Source: Vibrio sp. Hep-1b-8
GTDB lineage: Bacteria > Pseudomonadota > Gammaproteobacteria > Enterobacterales > Vibrionaceae
Length of the DNA stretch: 35,266 bases
Assembly: GCF_006124995.1 (NCBI RefSeq)
Contig: NZ_QEWN01000019.1
Location: forward strand, 1-35,266
Direction of reading: 5' to 3'
Positions 33,634-35,266 of this stretch are shown here, piece after piece. The first letter of the stretch is position 1. Each line of letters starts with the position of its first letter. Below the pieces are notes generated by a model. That model had not been told where the DNA came from. It worked only from the letters and a program-made list of their open reading frames with translations, and did no database searches. The position numbers and the translations under genes were made by a program.

Positions 33634-34086
33634 ATGAAAAAGAAAGAATCCACCAACTTTGAGTTAGACAGTACAGATTTTTCCATTCTTGAACGTATCC
33701 AGAAAGATGGCCGCATCAGCAACAGCAAGCTAGCGGAAGAAGTTAATCTGAGCGAAACGCCATGCTGGCGACGCTGGAAGAAAATGGAACAAGAGGGCTA
33801 CATCGAAGGTTATGCCGCAAGACTGAACCGCAAGAAGCTTGGCTTTCAGGTCTCGGGCTTTACTCTGGTGACTCTGGGCAGTCATGAAGTGGAAAATACT
33901 GACCCATTTGAGGATTATGTAGCGGAATCAAACTGGATCACCATGTGTCACTGTATAGCTGGCGGCGCAGATTACATCGTTCAGGTAGTCGCAAAAGACT
34001 TAGATGAATACTTTGATCGCATCAGCTCAATAAGACGGGTAAAAGGCGTGAGCGCGATTCAGTCCAATGTATCGGTAAGAGATTAA
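33634..34086 (+). CDS. Lrp/AsnC-family transcriptional regulator
   Basis: A 150-residue protein. The N-terminal HTH is LDSTDFSILERIQKDGRISNSKLAEEVNLSETPCWRRWKKMEQEGYIEGYAARLN. The C-terminal RAM ligand-binding domain has FTLVTL and CHCIAGGADYIVQVVAKDLDEYFD. Length and order are those of typical Lrp proteins. It is divergent from the LysE-family exporter, its probable target, across about 120 bp. Confidence 0.92.
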   Translation: MKKKESTNFELDSTDFSILERIQKDGRISNSKLAEEVNLSETPCWRRWKKMEQEGYIEGYAARLNRKKLGFQVSGFTLVTLGSHEVENTDPFEDYVAESNWITMCHCIAGGADYIVQVVAKDLDEYFDRISSIRRVKGVSAIQSNVSVRD

Positions 34087-34166
34087 GAGTACTTTCCAGT
34101 TGCCGTTGAGTTAAAGATAAAACCCGGCTACATTGAGTTCACCGATATCCACTTACCGAAAACTTA

Positions 34167-34505
34167 TCAGTCCATTCGGGTAATAAAGGTTTGCTCATCA
34201 TCGACAAAAGCGACAAAGCCACCGTGATAGATAAACACCCGACCACGTCCCTCAACTAGGCAGGCAAGCTGTGGGTTTAAATCTTCTTCGTTATCCTGAC
34301 TTTGAAATGTGCCGGTATCGGTGATGACTCCACTCAATGTTGGCAGGTAGCCATAAGCGCGTTTTGCTTGATCAATCAGGCTCAATTCGCTGGCGCTAGA
34401 GAAGCAAGAAGGGATCGCTCCAGCGTCTTCGATAAACATGGTTTTCAGTTCTTCAAAAGCGGTAATCACCAGCCAGTCGATGCCGTTAACATGATGGATA
34501 AACAT
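34167..34505 (-). CDS. Hypothetical protein, 112 residues
   Basis: A soluble, acidic protein without signal peptide, membrane helix or motif I can name. It starts MFIHHVNGIDWLVITAFEEL and contains a central DQAKRAYGYLPTLSGVITDTG and a C-terminal RGRVFIYHGGFVAFVDDE that looks like a beta-strand pair. It is divergent from the IS110 element, whose left end begins within about 100-170 bp of the start codon. Being coding is supported by a regular start and protein-like composition. Confidence 0.6.
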   Translation of the reverse strand: MFIHHVNGIDWLVITAFEELKTMFIEDAGAIPSCFSSASELSLIDQAKRAYGYLPTLSGVITDTGTFQSQDNEEDLNPQLACLVEGRGRVFIYHGGFVAFVDDEQTFITRMD

Positions 34506-34600
34506 AGAGTTTCTCGATAATTCTGATGCGCAGATTGTATCACCTTCAGAGCATCAAAGGGGAAGGGCTGACGGTTTTATATTATGGCGTGTGATGAGAT

Positions 34601-34669
34601 GGTCACCTCTATCTCGGCATCGCAATGTGCCATGATTAACTTTTGACAGAATCAAGGATAAAGGTGACC
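34601..34669 (+). repeat. Inverted repeat upstream of the IS110 transposase start
   Basis: GGTCACCT (34601-34608) and AGGTGACC (34662-34669) form a perfect 8-bp pair within the left non-coding part of the element. The second arm contains the ribosome site (AAGGTGA), so it could fold and limit transposase translation, or be a subterminal repeat. Confidence 0.45.
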
Positions 34670-34672
34670 AAC

Positions 34673-35266
34673 ATGAAATATAGGCTTATTAGTATCGATT
34701 TAGCAAAAAATGTGTTTCAGATTGCTGTATTCGACCGACAAAACAGACCGGTTTCGAATTGCCAAGTACGCCGAAATAGATTGTTGGACACGTTAAGGCA
34801 ATATGCTCCAACCACTGTTGTGATGGAAGCTTGTTACAGCTCAAATTATTGGGGGCGTGCAATTGAAAAGCTTGGGCATACGGTGAAGCTCGTACCTGCT
34901 CGAATGGTTAAAGCGATGCTAGTGGGGAACAAAAACGATGCTAATGATGCGATTGCCATTGCTGAGGCATCTCAACGGCCTAAAATCCATTTTGTTGCAG
35001 TTAAAACGATTGAGCAACAAGATATTCAGTCGTTACAAAGAATACGGAGTCAATTCGTTAAACAACGAACGGCCACTGTGAATCAGCTTCGAGGACTTCT
35101 GGCGGAATACGGTGTCGTCACTGAACCCAGCAGCGCCTGTTTAATAGGGTCAATCCCGACGATTCTGGAAGACCCCAACAATGAACTCTCCCATGTAACT
35201 CGTTCATTCGTTTTAAAGCTCTGGGTGCACTACAAGCAGCTTAGTGAAGAGATTGATTCGCTGACA
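34673..35266 (+). mobile_element. IS110-family transposase, 5' part (runs off the window)
   Basis: An open frame of 198 codons from ATG 34673 (AAGGTGA six bases upstream) to the window edge encodes MKYRLISIDLAKNVFQIAVFD, VVMEACYSS, HTVKLVPARMVKAMLVGNKNDANDAIAIAEA and QRIRSQFVKQRTATVNQLRGLLAEYG. These are the DEDD catalytic domain of IS110-family recombinases: Asp9, the Glu of VMEAC, and the Asp pair of KNDANDA. Then comes the coiled-coil region. The Ser-containing C-terminal domain lies beyond the edge. Elements of this family insert without terminal inverted repeats and use a non-coding bridge RNA. The left boundary is probably between 34510 and 34600. Confidence 0.88.

Overview
The window looks like a chromosomal segment of a marine gammaproteobacterium of the Vibrionaceae, most likely Vibrio. 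This rests on small proteins that I recognise as typical of the group (DUF2999 and DUF3297 families), moderate GC, and dense chemotaxis, PTS and two-component gene content. The species cannot be fixed from the sequence alone. No rRNA, tRNA or CRISPR array was seen.

Left part (1-12360): the tail of an unidentified gene is followed by a phospholipase D/cardiolipin synthase-like lipoprotein. Then comes a minus-strand block: a PhnD/PhnC/PhnE/PhnE ABC importer (binding protein, ATPase, two permeases), a secreted glycerophosphodiester phosphodiesterase, and a sigma54-type response regulator with its membrane histidine kinase (DctBD/PgtAB-like). Both target transcription units (phnD-C-E-E and the phosphodiesterase) have a well-formed sigma54 -24/-12 promoter. 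Each also carries a GGGTCA-N4-TGTCCC-like dyad starting 61 bp upstream of the -24 element. I read this as a self-contained, two-component-controlled system for scavenging a phosphate ester. No phosphonate-breaking enzyme is in view. A divergent chemoreceptor ends in a complete bacteriohemerythrin domain (oxygen sensing).

Middle (12366-16800): a YtrA-type GntR repressor/ABC exporter operon with a near-perfect 34-bp operator, then a U32-family radical-independent hydroxylase-like/peptidase-like protein with two four-cysteine clusters.

Amino-sugar island (16800-29334, all minus strand): an aga/kba-type operon for N-acetylgalactosamine/galactosamine. It runs agaR-like regulator, kbaZ, agaS, mannose-family PTS IIB-IIC-IID, two tandem SIS-domain proteins, a decayed secreted F5/8 type C (CBM32-like) protein, PTS IIA, agaA deacetylase, kbaY aldolase, and a TauE/SafE anion permease. 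Imported sugar phosphate would be deacetylated (AgaA), deaminated/isomerised (AgaS), phosphorylated by a kinase outside the window, and split by KbaYZ. The operon ends at an IS5/IS903-like remnant. That remnant is fused to a 5'-truncated second aldolase gene, which marks an IS-mediated deletion. A second AgaR-like DeoR regulator with its own terminator lies upstream. The space between the two regulator genes is full of TTTCA/TTTCG repeats and dyads.

Right part (29335-35266): ordinary single genes (DUF3297, DUF2999, GNAT acetyltransferase, two divergent AraC-family regulators, a LysE exporter with a divergent Lrp-type regulator, a small unknown protein) and the 5' part of an IS110-family transposase that runs off the window.
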